NCBI GenBank assembly: GCA_904419955.1
Contig: CAJFTO010000010.1
Span: 1 to 64,000 of the forward strand
DNA: 64,000 nt
Direction of reading: 5' to 3'
DNA from: Candidatus Roslinia caecavium
Lineage (GTDB): Bacteria; Bacillota; Clostridia; Monoglobales; Monoglobaceae
Shown here: piece after piece, positions 7,029 to 15,159 of the stretch
Numbering within the stretch: the stretch's first letter is position 1
Layout: each line of letters opens with the position of its first letter
Made by a program: the position numbers and the translations under genes
The notes under the pieces: generated by a model
Told to the model about the DNA's origin: nothing
Database searches by the model: none
What the model saw: only the letters and a program-made list of their open reading frames with translations

Positions 7029-7708
7029 CTGCGACGGCATACCGCCATGCACACTCCGCACACCGCGCCTCTGCCTATATCCTTAAAATGTTTCTTCATA
7101 TAATCGCTGCAAGCCTTGGCGTCCACGATCACGCTTCTGTCATCGCCGGGTCTCCATAATTCGCCGGTTATCGCCATAGCGGGACAAGCCTTTACGCATT
7201 CGCGGCAGCCGCCGCATTTACATTCAGGATTGACCTCCTTCGTCTCAAACGGACAGTCGGTAAGTATCGTACCGAGCCTTACCCTCGGTCCCGCGCCGCT
7301 CTCCGAAATAAACAGCCCGCTCTTGCCTATCGACCCAAGCCCGGACATTACCGCCGCATACTTGTGCGAGAATATTCCCTGCAATCCGTTTACCGACTGC
7401 GACGCCGGGATCGGAACGTATCTATAGCCAGCGCTTGCAAGTATCCTGCCCGCCTTGAGCGAATTATTATCGATAAGCGTATTCACGCTCCTGTAATGAT
7501 GAAAATACGTGTGAGTCGGGGCCCCGTCTATGCCGTCTATTATCGCGTCGGACAGCGGTATGGTATACGATACCGCATAATCAAGACCGAACTCGTTCTC
7601 TATATCTATCTTACAAAATCCCACGTCGCCCGCGCCGTTTTCCTTTAAGAATTTCTCCAGCAGGCTCTGAAGCTCCGCCGGAGTCGCGTTCTTATCTGCG
7701 CCGTACAC
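7022..7708 (-). CDS. QueG-like iron-sulfur protein (short epoxyqueuosine reductase-type)
   Basis: A 228-residue protein related to epoxyqueuosine reductase, with the GSIGKSGLFIS...RVRLGTILTD motif typical of the COG1600 core. It is followed by a ferredoxin-like cluster motif, CKCGGCRECVKACP, near residues 165-178 and by further cysteines (CSDYM, CGVCMAVC) that could bind a second 4Fe-4S cluster. It is shorter than QueG (about 380 residues) and lacks the C-terminal HEAT repeats, so the activity may differ. The GTG start follows GGAGGG located in the 3' end of recO, three bases downstream of that gene's stop, which indicates translational coupling. The final Arg-Asp and the stop come from a dispersed repeat end. 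Confidence 0.75.
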   Translation of the reverse strand: MYGADKNATPAELQSLLEKFLKENGAGDVGFCKIDIENEFGLDYAVSYTIPLSDAIIDGIDGAPTHTYFHHYRSVNTLIDNNSLKAGRILASAGYRYVPIPASQSVNGLQGIFSHKYAAVMSGLGSIGKSGLFISESGAGPRVRLGTILTDCPFETKEVNPECKCGGCRECVKACPAMAITGELWRPGDDRSVIVDAKACSDYMKKHFKDIGRGAVCGVCMAVCRRRD

Positions 7709-7711
7709 AGC

Positions 7712-8524
7712 CTATCCCTCCGTTTTTTTAGTATCGTCCGGCGCGTCAGAATTATTTGCACCGGTAATCGGTTCATTGAGTTTTAGCACGTCTTTGAGGA
7801 AATTCAGCGTCTTGAACTCGTGCTGAAACTGAGCCTCTATATATTTTTCGCCGAACTCGGAAATATATTTGACAGTTTTCGGACTCAGATCGATATAAAA
7901 AATATCTTTTATATCCGCCGTGCATATAAAGTTAATTATTCTTCTCACGCCTTCGTTGACCTCGGTGAGCCGACCTTTTCCGGCGGCGCATTTTTCGCAT
8001 ACGCCGACGCCCTCGTCGCGGTCTATGTAGCGGATATTCTTATCTCCGCAGATACTACATTCCTCGGTATTCGGGGCGAGTCCTTCTATCGCCATGCTCC
8101 GCAGCTGAAACGCCATTCTAAGCGTCTCCGGCTCGACCTTTTCCAAGTTCAGCAAATACAGGGAGTTGAGCAGAAGTCTCAGCTCCTGCGTATTCGGTAT
8201 CTCCTCGAGCGTCAGGTAATTGGCCAGATCGCAGAAGTATGACGCGTAGGACGTCTTCTCAAGCGATAAGCCGATATCCGAGAACGTAGTCATAAGCTCG
8301 GCCTCGTTCAGCTTATACATCCCCTTGCCTCTGCCCTTGTACAGCTCAAACCGCGACAGGCTGAGGAGCTGGGTCGCCATAAGAACGCCCGACTTGTTCG
8401 TCCTCGACCTGCTCGCCAGGATCGATATCTTACCCAGATCCTTGGTAAGCGCCGTCAGGATCCTTCCGGAATCTCCATATTTGACCTCCCGGGTTATAAG
8501 CCCCTCCGTCTCTATCAATGCCAA
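7712..8524 (-). CDS. recO: DNA repair protein RecO
   Basis: RecFOR pathway protein that loads RecA onto SSB-coated single-stranded DNA. The 270-residue protein has the N-terminal OB fold (ETEGLITREVKYGDSGRILTALTKDLGKISILASRSR) and a C-terminal helical domain with a zinc-finger-type cluster: CSICGDKN near residue 155 and CEKC near residue 175. The start is TTG after GAGGTGA. It lies directly downstream of era, the usual era-recO pairing in Firmicutes. The stop is TAG, which shows that TAG is an ordinary stop in this genome. Confidence 0.95.
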   Translation of the reverse strand: MALIETEGLITREVKYGDSGRILTALTKDLGKISILASRSRTNKSGVLMATQLLSLSRFELYKGRGKGMYKLNEAELMTTFSDIGLSLEKTSYASYFCDLANYLTLEEIPNTQELRLLLNSLYLLNLEKVEPETLRMAFQLRSMAIEGLAPNTEECSICGDKNIRYIDRDEGVGVCEKCAAGKGRLTEVNEGVRRIINFICTADIKDIFYIDLSPKTVKYISEFGEKYIEAQFQHEFKTLNFLKDVLKLNEPITGANNSDAPDDTKKTEG

Positions 8525-8546
8525 CCGCGCTCACCTCTTTAACCTA

Positions 8547-9431
8547 TTAATCAAAACCGATGTCGTTTATAAAACGTTCCTTGTTTCTCCAATTCTCGTT
8601 CACCTTGACCCAAAGCTCGAGATAGACCTTGGCTCCCAAAAACCGTTCTATGTCCTGTCTCGCCTGTCTGCCTATATCCTTGAGCTTCTCGCCGTTTTTG
8701 CCTATTATAATGCCCTTGTGGCTCTGCTTTTCGCAGTATATCGCCGCGAGGATCTCCCATGTGCCGCTCTCCCGCTGTTTCATCCGCTCTATCTCGACCG
8801 CTATGCCGTGCGGAACTTCCTTATTGAGAAGTCTCAGCGCTTTCTCGCGTATATATTCCGCGACTATGCTCCGCTCCGGCTGATCGGTTATAACGTCGTC
8901 CGGGAAGAACTTGGGTCCTTCCTTCATGTACTCCTTGATCCTATCCAGAAGCTCCTCGACGTTCGTCCCCTTCTGCGCGGAGATGGGTATTATATCGCTG
9001 AAGTCGTACATCCCGCCGAGCCTGTCGAGTATAGGCAGCAGATTGAGTTTCGGCAGCGTATCTATCTTATTGACCGCGAGTATCACCGGTATCCCGGACG
9101 TTTTAAGTCCCTCGAGCGACTCCTTTTCGAGTTCGTATTCCGCGGCGCCGATATTGCAGTCCACCACGTAGATAAGCGCGTCTATGTCCTGAGTCGCAGT
9201 ATATATATACTTCTCCATCCGCTGTCCCAGTTTATTGCGCGGCTTATGTATCCCCGGCGTGTCTATCAGCACGAGCTGATAATCGTCGCCCGTATGCACG
9301 CCGAGTATCTTGGTCCTGGTGGTCTGCGGCTTGTTGGATACGATGGCGACCTTTTCGCCTATGATCTTATTCAGCAGCGTCGATTTACCGGCGTTTGGAC
9401 GTCCGGTTATCGCGATAAATCCTGATCTCAT
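8547..9431 (-). CDS. era: GTPase Era
   Basis: Essential GTPase that binds the 3' end of 16S rRNA and assists 30S assembly. The G motifs are present: GRPNAGKS (G1), DTPG (G3), NKID (G4) and a SA motif (G5), followed by a C-terminal KH RNA-binding domain with GKNGEKLKDIG. I start it at the ATG at 9431 (MRSGFIAITG), which has TGGAG seven bases upstream and gives 294 residues, the usual length. The frame is open a further 26 codons upstream, but those residues have no counterpart in the family. Confidence 0.95.
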   Translation of the reverse strand: MRSGFIAITGRPNAGKSTLLNKIIGEKVAIVSNKPQTTRTKILGVHTGDDYQLVLIDTPGIHKPRNKLGQRMEKYIYTATQDIDALIYVVDCNIGAAEYELEKESLEGLKTSGIPVILAVNKIDTLPKLNLLPILDRLGGMYDFSDIIPISAQKGTNVEELLDRIKEYMKEGPKFFPDDVITDQPERSIVAEYIREKALRLLNKEVPHGIAVEIERMKQRESGTWEILAAIYCEKQSHKGIIIGKNGEKLKDIGRQARQDIERFLGAKVYLELWVKVNENWRNKERFINDIGFD

Positions 9432-9591
9432 AATAATCTCCATTCCGCCGCCCTGCTTCGGCGTTAATAGTATTAAAATTTCTCTTATCCGCAGGGCAAG
9501 GAATGACAAGAGATTATTATACGCCCATACGCGTTTCCGAGCGCTATGCGAGGAAAATTTCGCGCGGGCGCTCTAATCCTGCCGGAGGCTA

Positions 9592-9616
9592 ACGTGAAAG
9601 GTACTTTCACGTTATT
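9592..9616. terminator. 11-bp perfect hairpin between the hydrolase gene and era
   Basis: TAACGTGAAAG and CTTTCACGTTA pair perfectly around a three-base loop. There is no T-tract on either side, so it is more likely an mRNA processing or stability element in the operon than a strong terminator. Confidence 0.4.
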
Positions 9617-9690
9617 AACTCCTTTTTACAACTATTCTTATACGGTCTAACAATTCCCTCTTTGATCTAAATTCAAAATGAAACATCGTT

Positions 9691-10446
9691 TTAATTATCG
9701 GCAATAAACTCTGTAATCGCTTCGGCCGCCTCTTCGGCGTTGGATAAAATCGCCGGATGTCCGCCGCGCTCAAAAATATGAACGGCCGCGTTGGGGATCA
9801 GCCTCGCCATCTCCCTATACTCTTGTTCAAGATCGGTTCGGCACATCTCGTCTTCCTTACCGCCCATCAACAGGATCGGAACGCCGAGTTCCGTCAGCGG
9901 CTTATGAAAGAGAGGACGCTTTTCTTCCGCGCATTTGAGCAGAGCTTCCGTGTCGAGATCGACTACTTTTTCCCAGTCCGCGCCCTGCTGCCACTCGTAA
10001 AACCGTCTCGCCTGCAAATCCGCCTTCGCTTTTTCTCTCTCCGACAGCAGGTTTGCCGCGAAATTATCGTTTAGAGAGCGTCCGTCAAAGCTGTCCGCTA
10101 TGACCGCGCGAACCAGTTCGGGACGTTCCAAAGCCGCGTTGACCGCCGCCCACGCGCCGCCGCTCGTTCCGATAAGCGCTACCTTTTCGCAGTTTAAACG
10201 CTCGATCAGCGTAACGGTCTGCAACGCCTCGTCATACCACATATCCGGCGAAAAGCTTTCCACTCTCTCCGAGCGTCCGTTTCCTAAAAAATCGATCAGA
10301 ATACACCTGAACTTCTCCGCATAGAGCGGCATAAGAAGTTCAAACATCTTAGAAGAAGCCGTATTTCCATGCAGAAATACTACCGGATCGCCTTGTCCGT
10401 ATTCCTGATAAAATATCGACTTATCCCTATACTCAAAGTACGGCAT
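9691..10446 (-). CDS. Alpha/beta-hydrolase
   Basis: A 251-residue serine hydrolase of the alpha/beta fold. The oxyanion motif VVFLHGNTAS lies near residue 24. The nucleophile elbow is G-T-S-G-G, near residue 95 (LIGTSGGAW). A late aspartate region and the catalytic histidine (FERGGHPA near residue 231) complete the triad. The substrate cannot be read from the sequence. The start follows GGAGGAGGTAGAGTT. It lies between dgkA and era on the same strand, an unusual guest in this housekeeping operon. Confidence 0.85.
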   Translation of the reverse strand: MPYFEYRDKSIFYQEYGQGDPVVFLHGNTASSKMFELLMPLYAEKFRCILIDFLGNGRSERVESFSPDMWYDEALQTVTLIERLNCEKVALIGTSGGAWAAVNAALERPELVRAVIADSFDGRSLNDNFAANLLSEREKAKADLQARRFYEWQQGADWEKVVDLDTEALLKCAEEKRPLFHKPLTELGVPILLMGGKEDEMCRTDLEQEYREMARLIPNAAVHIFERGGHPAILSNAEEAAEAITEFIADN

Positions 10447-10478
10447 AACTCTACCTCCTCCGCGCCGCGCGTTAAATT

Positions 10479-10988
10479 CTACTTTTTTCTCTTACGCGTC
10501 GGCGTCCCGTCTCCGTCGTTCTTATCGTCTCCGGCGAAGAAAACAAACATGAATCCAAGCGCCAAAAATATAACGGCGCCTATAACGTTTGGAAACTCGG
10601 CGAAGACCTTGATCGTATATAATATCCTATCGATATCCCCGAATAAGACCGCCGCGACGACAACTGCCGCCGCGGCCGAACAAAATACCGCTCCGGCGGC
10701 TATATCCTTCGCCAGCTTCGCGTATTCCCGATACTCGTCCGTTACAAGATCTACGCAAAATTCCATAGCGGTATTGAGCGCCTCGCATATTATTACCAAA
10801 AACACCGTAAGTATCAGCGTCGCCCACTCCGCTCTTTCGAGTCCGAATACCCGCGCGAAAATGAATATAAAAACGGCCGCGACGATATGTATTCTAAAAT
10901 TCTGTTCGTATCTTATACAGCTTATTATTCCCGACGCCGCGTTTTTAAAGCTTTCTGCAAGTCTTTTTAATCCTCTTGATCTCTTCAT
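10479..10988 (-). CDS. dgkA: Undecaprenol/diacylglycerol kinase, DgkA family
   Basis: Small integral membrane kinase; in Gram-positives this family phosphorylates undecaprenol (B. subtilis DgkA), recycling the lipid carrier for wall synthesis. The family signature is CEALNTAMEFCVDLV, with the catalytic glutamates, after an amphipathic N-terminal helix (GLKRLAESFKNAASGI). Three membrane segments are visible. The C-terminus is longer than usual: an extra hydrophobic segment (about residues 130-150) and a polar, basic tail. I start at the ATG at 10988 (MKRSRG), with GGTGA five bases upstream; GTG and TTG codons four residues further upstream are possible. Confidence 0.9.
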   Translation of the reverse strand: MKRSRGLKRLAESFKNAASGIISCIRYEQNFRIHIVAAVFIFIFARVFGLERAEWATLILTVFLVIICEALNTAMEFCVDLVTDEYREYAKLAKDIAAGAVFCSAAAAVVVAAVLFGDIDRILYTIKVFAEFPNVIGAVIFLALGFMFVFFAGDDKNDGDGTPTRKRKK

Positions 10989-10999
10989 AATAATCACCA

Positions 11000-11203
11000 A
11001 ACGTAGATATTAGGAATTAGGAATTTGTAATTAGGAACCTAAACGGCTGTTGTAACGTTTATGAGGCCTCTGTTGCGGAGTAGGGAAACAAAGTATTCCA
11101 ATTTCCGCCGACAAAACCATTTCGACGCTAAAGAAGCGAATTTTGCCCCTATTCCCTATTCGCTAATCTCTAATCTCTATGTTCGCTAATCCCTAATCTC
11201 TAC
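11000..11203. repeat. Dispersed intergenic repeat, copy D
   Basis: About 200 bases in the gap between dgkA and ybeY. The left end repeats GATATTAGGAATTAGGAATTTGTAATTAGG. The core contains GGGAAACAAAGTATTCCA (11083-11100) and TTTCCGCCGAC. The right end is a doubled TATTCGCTAATCTCTA-type end that runs into the ybeY 3' end and provides its TAG. Confidence 0.8.
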
Positions 11204-11805
11204 GTTGTTCTGCTTATCCCCAGCTTCTCCATTATCTTCTTCTGATGTCCGAACATCTCTTTCTCGTCCTCCGGCGTCATATGGTCGTATCCCAAAAGAT
11301 GGAGCATGGAGTGCACGGTCAAAAAAGCGACTTCCCGCTGAAAACTGTGCCCGTATTCCCTGGCCTGCTCCGCCGCGCGTTCGAGCGATATTACTATATC
11401 GCCTAAACAGAGTTCGTCCTCAAACGGATCGCCGTATTCTTCATTTTCGTCGTATTCGTCGCCTTTATAACCCAAGCCGTCTTTGTCGCTCGAGTCGTCC
11501 GCGCCGCTCTCGTCGTCTATATCGCCCTCGTCGCCTAAGCCGTACTCGCTGTATTCGTCTATCATTTCTCCGTCTTGGTCGAACTCGTACATCGGGAAAG
11601 AGAGCACGTCGGTCGCGCGGTCTATCCCCCTGTGCTCGCGGTTCAATTCGCGGATATTTTCGTTGTCGGTAAACAACACGCTTATCTCCGCGTTCCGGTC
11701 TACTCCCATATATTCAAGGCTCGCGGCCACGGCGGATCTAACAAGCTCCTCGATATCCTGACCCGCCGCTATTTTATCCTGTTCGTTTGTTATTAAGACG
11801 TTCAT
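11200..11805 (-). CDS. ybeY: Endoribonuclease YbeY with acidic insertion
   Basis: Metal-dependent endoribonuclease for 16S rRNA 3' maturation and ribosome quality control. The zinc site is H165, H169 and H175 in HSMLHLLGYDH, and the upstream DRATDVLSFP motif is present. At 201 residues it is about 40 residues longer than usual. The extra part, roughly residues 78-128, is very acidic, low-complexity sequence (many Asp, Glu, Gly, Tyr and Ser) placed between the DVLSFP strand and the conserved LGDIVIS strand. The ATG follows AGGAGAAAATACA. The gene follows phoH on the same strand, the standard phoH-ybeY order. Confidence 0.94.
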   Translation of the reverse strand: MNVLITNEQDKIAAGQDIEELVRSAVAASLEYMGVDRNAEISVLFTDNENIRELNREHRGIDRATDVLSFPMYEFDQDGEMIDEYSEYGLGDEGDIDDESGADDSSDKDGLGYKGDEYDENEEYGDPFEDELCLGDIVISLERAAEQAREYGHSFQREVAFLTVHSMLHLLGYDHMTPEDEKEMFGHQKKIMEKLGISRTT

Positions 11806-11863
11806 TGTATTTTCTCCTATCTCTTACGCGCCTAAACCGAACCCGCGCCGAACCCGCCCACGC

Positions 11864-12859
11864 TTAGGAGCGACCTCCGGAATTTTTTCTGTTTCTCATC
11901 ACGCGCTCCCGTTCTAAAGTCTTGCGTTCGTACGCCTTTACTATCTTCTGCACGAGCGGATGTCTGACCACGTCCATCTCGCTGAGGTACATGAACTCGA
12001 TCCCCTCGATATTCTTAAGCACTATCTCAGCGTCTCTGAGTCCCGACTTCTTATCCCTCGGCAGGTCTATCTGGGTTATGTCACCGGTGACCACTATCTT
12101 GGACGCGAAGCCCATCCTCGTCAAGAACATCTTCATCTGCTCCGGCGTGGTATTTTGAGCCTCGTCGAGTATGATAAACGCGTCGTCTAAGGTCCTGCCG
12201 CGCATATACGCGAGCGGCGCGACCTCTATCTGTCCTCTCTCCACGGTCTTATGAAACGCCTCGTAGCCGAGCATCTCGCCCAAAGCGTCGTAGAGCGGAC
12301 GCAGATACGGATCGACCTTCTCCTGCATATCCCCGGGCAAAAAGCCCAGGCTCTCCCCCGCCTCTATCGCGGGTCTGGTGAGGATTATCCTGTTTACCTC
12401 TTTATTCTTATACGCCGCGACCGCCATCGCGACCGCAAGGTAAGTCTTACCCGTTCCCGCCGGACCTATCCCGAACACAATAGGGTTGTTTCTCATCTTA
12501 TCGACATACTGCTTCTGACCGAGCGTCTTGGCCTTGACCGGAACTCCTTTAGCGGTTATGCATACGACGTCCTTCCCCAAATGTTCCAGCTCCTCGGCGT
12601 TGCCCTGCTCGACCTGACCCATCACGTACCGGACCTCCTGCTCGCCGATCGTCTCGCCGCGGTTAGCCATTGCGAGCAGCTGGTTTATCGCCGTGATCGC
12701 AAGATCGACCTTGTCCGGCTCCCCGCCTATTTTTATATCCGAGCCGCGGTTTATTATCGCGACGTCCAGTTCCTTTTCAATGATCTTCACGTTTGAATCA
12801 AAACTTCCGAATAAGTTTATCACCGTGTCTATTTTATCAACTTCAATATGACGTTCCAT
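11864..12859 (-). CDS. phoH: PhoH-family ATPase
   Basis: PhoH/YbeZ-type P-loop ATPase linked to RNA metabolism and a known partner of YbeY. The 331-residue protein has an N-terminal KH-like region, a Walker A motif GPAGTGKT at residues 132-139, a Walker B motif FIILDEAQN near residue 230, and the family motif TGDITQIDLP. The ATG follows GAGGTAGATGA. It is the first gene of the operon read from the promoter at 12969-12997, followed by ybeY, dgkA, the hydrolase, era, recO and the queG-like gene. Confidence 0.95.
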   Translation of the reverse strand: MERHIEVDKIDTVINLFGSFDSNVKIIEKELDVAIINRGSDIKIGGEPDKVDLAITAINQLLAMANRGETIGEQEVRYVMGQVEQGNAEELEHLGKDVVCITAKGVPVKAKTLGQKQYVDKMRNNPIVFGIGPAGTGKTYLAVAMAVAAYKNKEVNRIILTRPAIEAGESLGFLPGDMQEKVDPYLRPLYDALGEMLGYEAFHKTVERGQIEVAPLAYMRGRTLDDAFIILDEAQNTTPEQMKMFLTRMGFASKIVVTGDITQIDLPRDKKSGLRDAEIVLKNIEGIEFMYLSEMDVVRHPLVQKIVKAYERKTLERERVMRNRKNSGGRS

Positions 12860-12968
12860 TCATCTACCTCGTTTAAATATATTAATTCGCTTAAAGTCCC
12901 AAACCGCGTCTGCCGTCAAAGTCGGCTATGTTTAAAACTCTAAACCGTTATTTAACTTAGTCGTATTT

Positions 12969-12997
12969 ATTATACCAGAACGCAAAATAAATATCAA
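12969..12997 (-). promoter_or_regulatory. Sigma-A promoter of the phoH operon
   Basis: Minus strand: TTGATA (12997-12992), 17-base spacer, TATAAT (12974-12969). Predicted start near 12962, about 100 bases before phoH. Dispersed repeat E begins immediately upstream of the -35 element. Confidence 0.85.
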
Positions 12998-13002
12998 GAG
13001 AT

Positions 13003-13206
13003 AACATAGAGATAGCATAGAGATTAGGTATTAGTCATTAGAGAATAGGTGGTAAAACTCGTCTCTTTATTGCCTGACGGCTACGTCGACGGAAGTGGAA
13101 TACTTTGTTTCCCTATAACGTTACAGCCGCTGTTTTCACGCTACAAAAGCGTGCTGGACTTCCTATTCGCTATTCTCTAATTTCTAATCGCTACGTTGCT
13201 ACGTTA
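13003..13206. repeat. Dispersed intergenic repeat, copy E (core inverted)
   Basis: The ends are AGAGATTAGGTATTAGTCATTAGAGAATAGG on the left and CCTATTCGCTATTCTCTAATTTCTAATCG on the right. The core at 13096-13113 is the exact reverse complement of the 18-mer GGGAAACAAAGTATTCCA in copy D, so this copy lies in the opposite orientation. Confidence 0.8.
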
Positions 13207-13233
13207 ATAATTTCATACTTCGGCGCATAACTA
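13205..13233 (+). promoter_or_regulatory. Possible sigma-E-type sporulation promoter for yqfCD
   Basis: TAATAAT (13205-13211), a 14-base spacer and CATAACTA (13226-13233) resemble the mother-cell sigma-E pattern (kmATATT, 13-15 bases, CATACAnT). The -10 match is partial. yqfC and yqfD of Bacillus are sigma-E dependent, which is why this element was looked for. Confidence 0.35.
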
Positions 13234-13282
13234 TTAATAAAAGCGCTGTTTTTCAGCCTAAAAACGAAAGGGGGGATCGGTT

Positions 13283-13609
13283 ATGTCGCGCTCGACCGAC
13301 GCACGCGGCGCCGATAAAGCGAAACGCTCGAAGGAATTATCAGGCTCCGAGAGGCTCGCGGTCGGCTTTGCAAGGAAATTCGATCTGCCGCTCGAAATGG
13401 TGACCGAAAGACCCATAATCAAGCTGATAGGAAGCGAGCTGACGGTGCTCAATCATCACGGTCTGCTCGAATACACCGATACCGTTATTAAAATAAAGGC
13501 GAAGCCAAACAATATAACGGTGACCGGGAGCGGGCTGACCGTCAGGACGATCGACAACGAAGCTCTCTTTTTGACCGGGAGGATAGAATGTTTATCGTAC
13601 GAATACTGA
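13283..13609 (+). CDS. yqfC: Sporulation protein YqfC
   Basis: A 108-residue member of the YabP/YqfC family, made in the mother cell during sporulation; the molecular function is not established. The family pattern is seen: a basic N-terminus, DLPLEM, then IKLIGSELTVLNHHGLLEYTDTVIKI and a final strand-rich part. The ATG is preceded by AAAGGGGGG. It overlaps yqfD by 22 bases, as expected for a coupled pair. Confidence 0.9.
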   Translation: MSRSTDARGADKAKRSKELSGSERLAVGFARKFDLPLEMVTERPIIKLIGSELTVLNHHGLLEYTDTVIKIKAKPNNITVTGSGLTVRTIDNEALFLTGRIECLSYEY

Positions 13610-14880
13610 ACTTTATTCACGGATTTTTGACGATAGCCGTTACGGGACGCTTTCCCGAACGCTTTATTAATATATGCATAAAGAGAAATATACATATCCG
13701 GGACGTATACAGATACCCGGGCTGTATCGAAGCGAAGATAGATATCAAGGATTTTAAGCGGATACGCCCCATAGTCCGAAAGACCGGCGTCAGGGTCAAA
13801 ATAAAGCGGAGGTCGGGGCTGCCGTTTTATATCTCGCGGTATAAGAAACGCGTTCCCGCGCTGATCGGCGTCGCCGCGCTGGTATTCATACTCTACTTCA
13901 CCTCGACGCACATAACCGGGATAGACATAACCGGAAACAGCAGGATATCCGCCGCCGATATAAGGAGCGAACTGAGCTCCATAGGCGTGGGGATAGGCGA
14001 TAAGATAGAGGGGCTGGACAGGGATACGATACGCAACTGGATGATGAACCGCTTCCCGGATATGGCGTGGTTCGGCATCACAATGCGCGGCTCGAGAGCC
14101 TATGTCGAGATAACCGAACGTCTCGAGTCGCCCGAACGCCTGGATCCAAGCGCCATATGCAACCTTGTCGCCTCACGCGACGGCGTGATCGAAAAGACCG
14201 AGATAAAGGAGGGTCAACGCGTAGTTAAGACCGGCGACGCGGTCAGAAAGGGCGACCTGCTCGCCTCCGGCATTATCTCCAACGCGAACAGCACGCGGCT
14301 CGTCCATGCATACGGAGAAGTATACGCGACGACGACGTACAGCCTGAGTAGAAACTACAGTCTTACATACACGGACAAGGAGACCACCGGGGATACAAAA
14401 GAACGCTTCAGCGTCTCTTTCACAAACTCGGATACGGACGAAACCTACGGGCGGCTGGACCTGTTCCCCGAAAAGATCGTGAATAAACCCGTCTATGAGA
14501 ACTACGACGTCTCGGAAGAGAGCTGGGTCGTCGATATGCCCGTCTTTATCCCGGATCTGACTATAATAAAATCTACGTTCTCAGAGTATAAGCCGGTCGA
14601 AAAGCAGAGAAGTATAAGCGACGCGATAGAGTTCGGAATAGAAGAACTCTCCGCCGAGATCGAAGCCGGACTCGGCGACGGGGTCGAAATAAAAAACAAG
14701 ACCTGCGACCACAATATCTTAACTGGCGATACGGTGTCGGTCACAGTCGTATACGAGTGCAGCGAAAACATCGCCGAAGAACAGGCAATCGATTACGACG
14801 AACCCGACCCCGGCGAATCGCAGAGCGCCGTCTCGCCGTCGCCATCGCCGTCGCCGACCAACGAACCGGAAAGCGACTGA
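13588..14880 (+). CDS. yqfD: Sporulation protein YqfD
   Basis: A 430-residue membrane protein of the YqfD family, expressed in the mother cell and needed for efficient sporulation. It has a basic N-terminal domain, one membrane segment near residues 91-106 (PALIGVAALVFILYF), then a large outer part with a FtsQ/POTRA-like strand region (IDITGNSRISAADIRSEL) and a C-terminal tail rich in Ser-Pro repeats (SPSPSPSP near residue 415). The last feature is a low-complexity extension beyond the usual end. It overlaps the yqfC 3' end. Confidence 0.92.
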   Translation: MFIVRILNFIHGFLTIAVTGRFPERFINICIKRNIHIRDVYRYPGCIEAKIDIKDFKRIRPIVRKTGVRVKIKRRSGLPFYISRYKKRVPALIGVAALVFILYFTSTHITGIDITGNSRISAADIRSELSSIGVGIGDKIEGLDRDTIRNWMMNRFPDMAWFGITMRGSRAYVEITERLESPERLDPSAICNLVASRDGVIEKTEIKEGQRVVKTGDAVRKGDLLASGIISNANSTRLVHAYGEVYATTTYSLSRNYSLTYTDKETTGDTKERFSVSFTNSDTDETYGRLDLFPEKIVNKPVYENYDVSEESWVVDMPVFIPDLTIIKSTFSEYKPVEKQRSISDAIEFGIEELSAEIEAGLGDGVEIKNKTCDHNILTGDTVSVTVVYECSENIAEEQAIDYDEPDPGESQSAVSPSPSPSPTNEPESD

Positions 14881-14990
14881 AATAATTTAGGTTCGTTTTA
14901 TGCGGCGGCGAAAACGGCTTGCGATTTAGGCTCCGACGAAAATCAATAGGAACAATTTAAGCGGCCGAAACAGATTCGACTTAAATACGT

Positions 14991-15011
14991 ACTAAGCCAA
15001 AACGGCTTAGT
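14991..15011 (+). terminator. Hairpin between yqfD and ylbJ
   Basis: ACTAAGCC and GGCTTAGT form a perfect eight-pair stem with a five-base loop, 111 bases after yqfD. No T-tract follows. The rest of the 14881-15159 gap holds short diverged repeats of AAACGGCT but no gene. Confidence 0.4.
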
Positions 15012-15159
15012 CCAAATCAAATCGGAAATTGAAACGGCTCTAAATTGGCTCTGGCGGCGGAAACAACTTAAAATAAACCGTGGTCAACAGGTCAACGCTA
15101 AACCAATTATAACGAGAAATTAATTTATAAACACATCAGTCCGCGTTTATACGCAGTCT

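Noticed and set aside
9485-9610. 41-codon minus-strand frame starting at GTG with AAGGAG upstream, just before era
   Set aside because: The start sits inside a perfect 11-bp hairpin (9592-9616), the product looks random and basic, and nothing suggests conservation. The hairpin explains the sequence better.
5560-13206. CRISPR array reading of the repeated GATTAGC/TAGCGAAT motifs
   Set aside because: Repeat units are imperfect, spacing is irregular, there are no unique spacers of constant length, and no cas genes are nearby.
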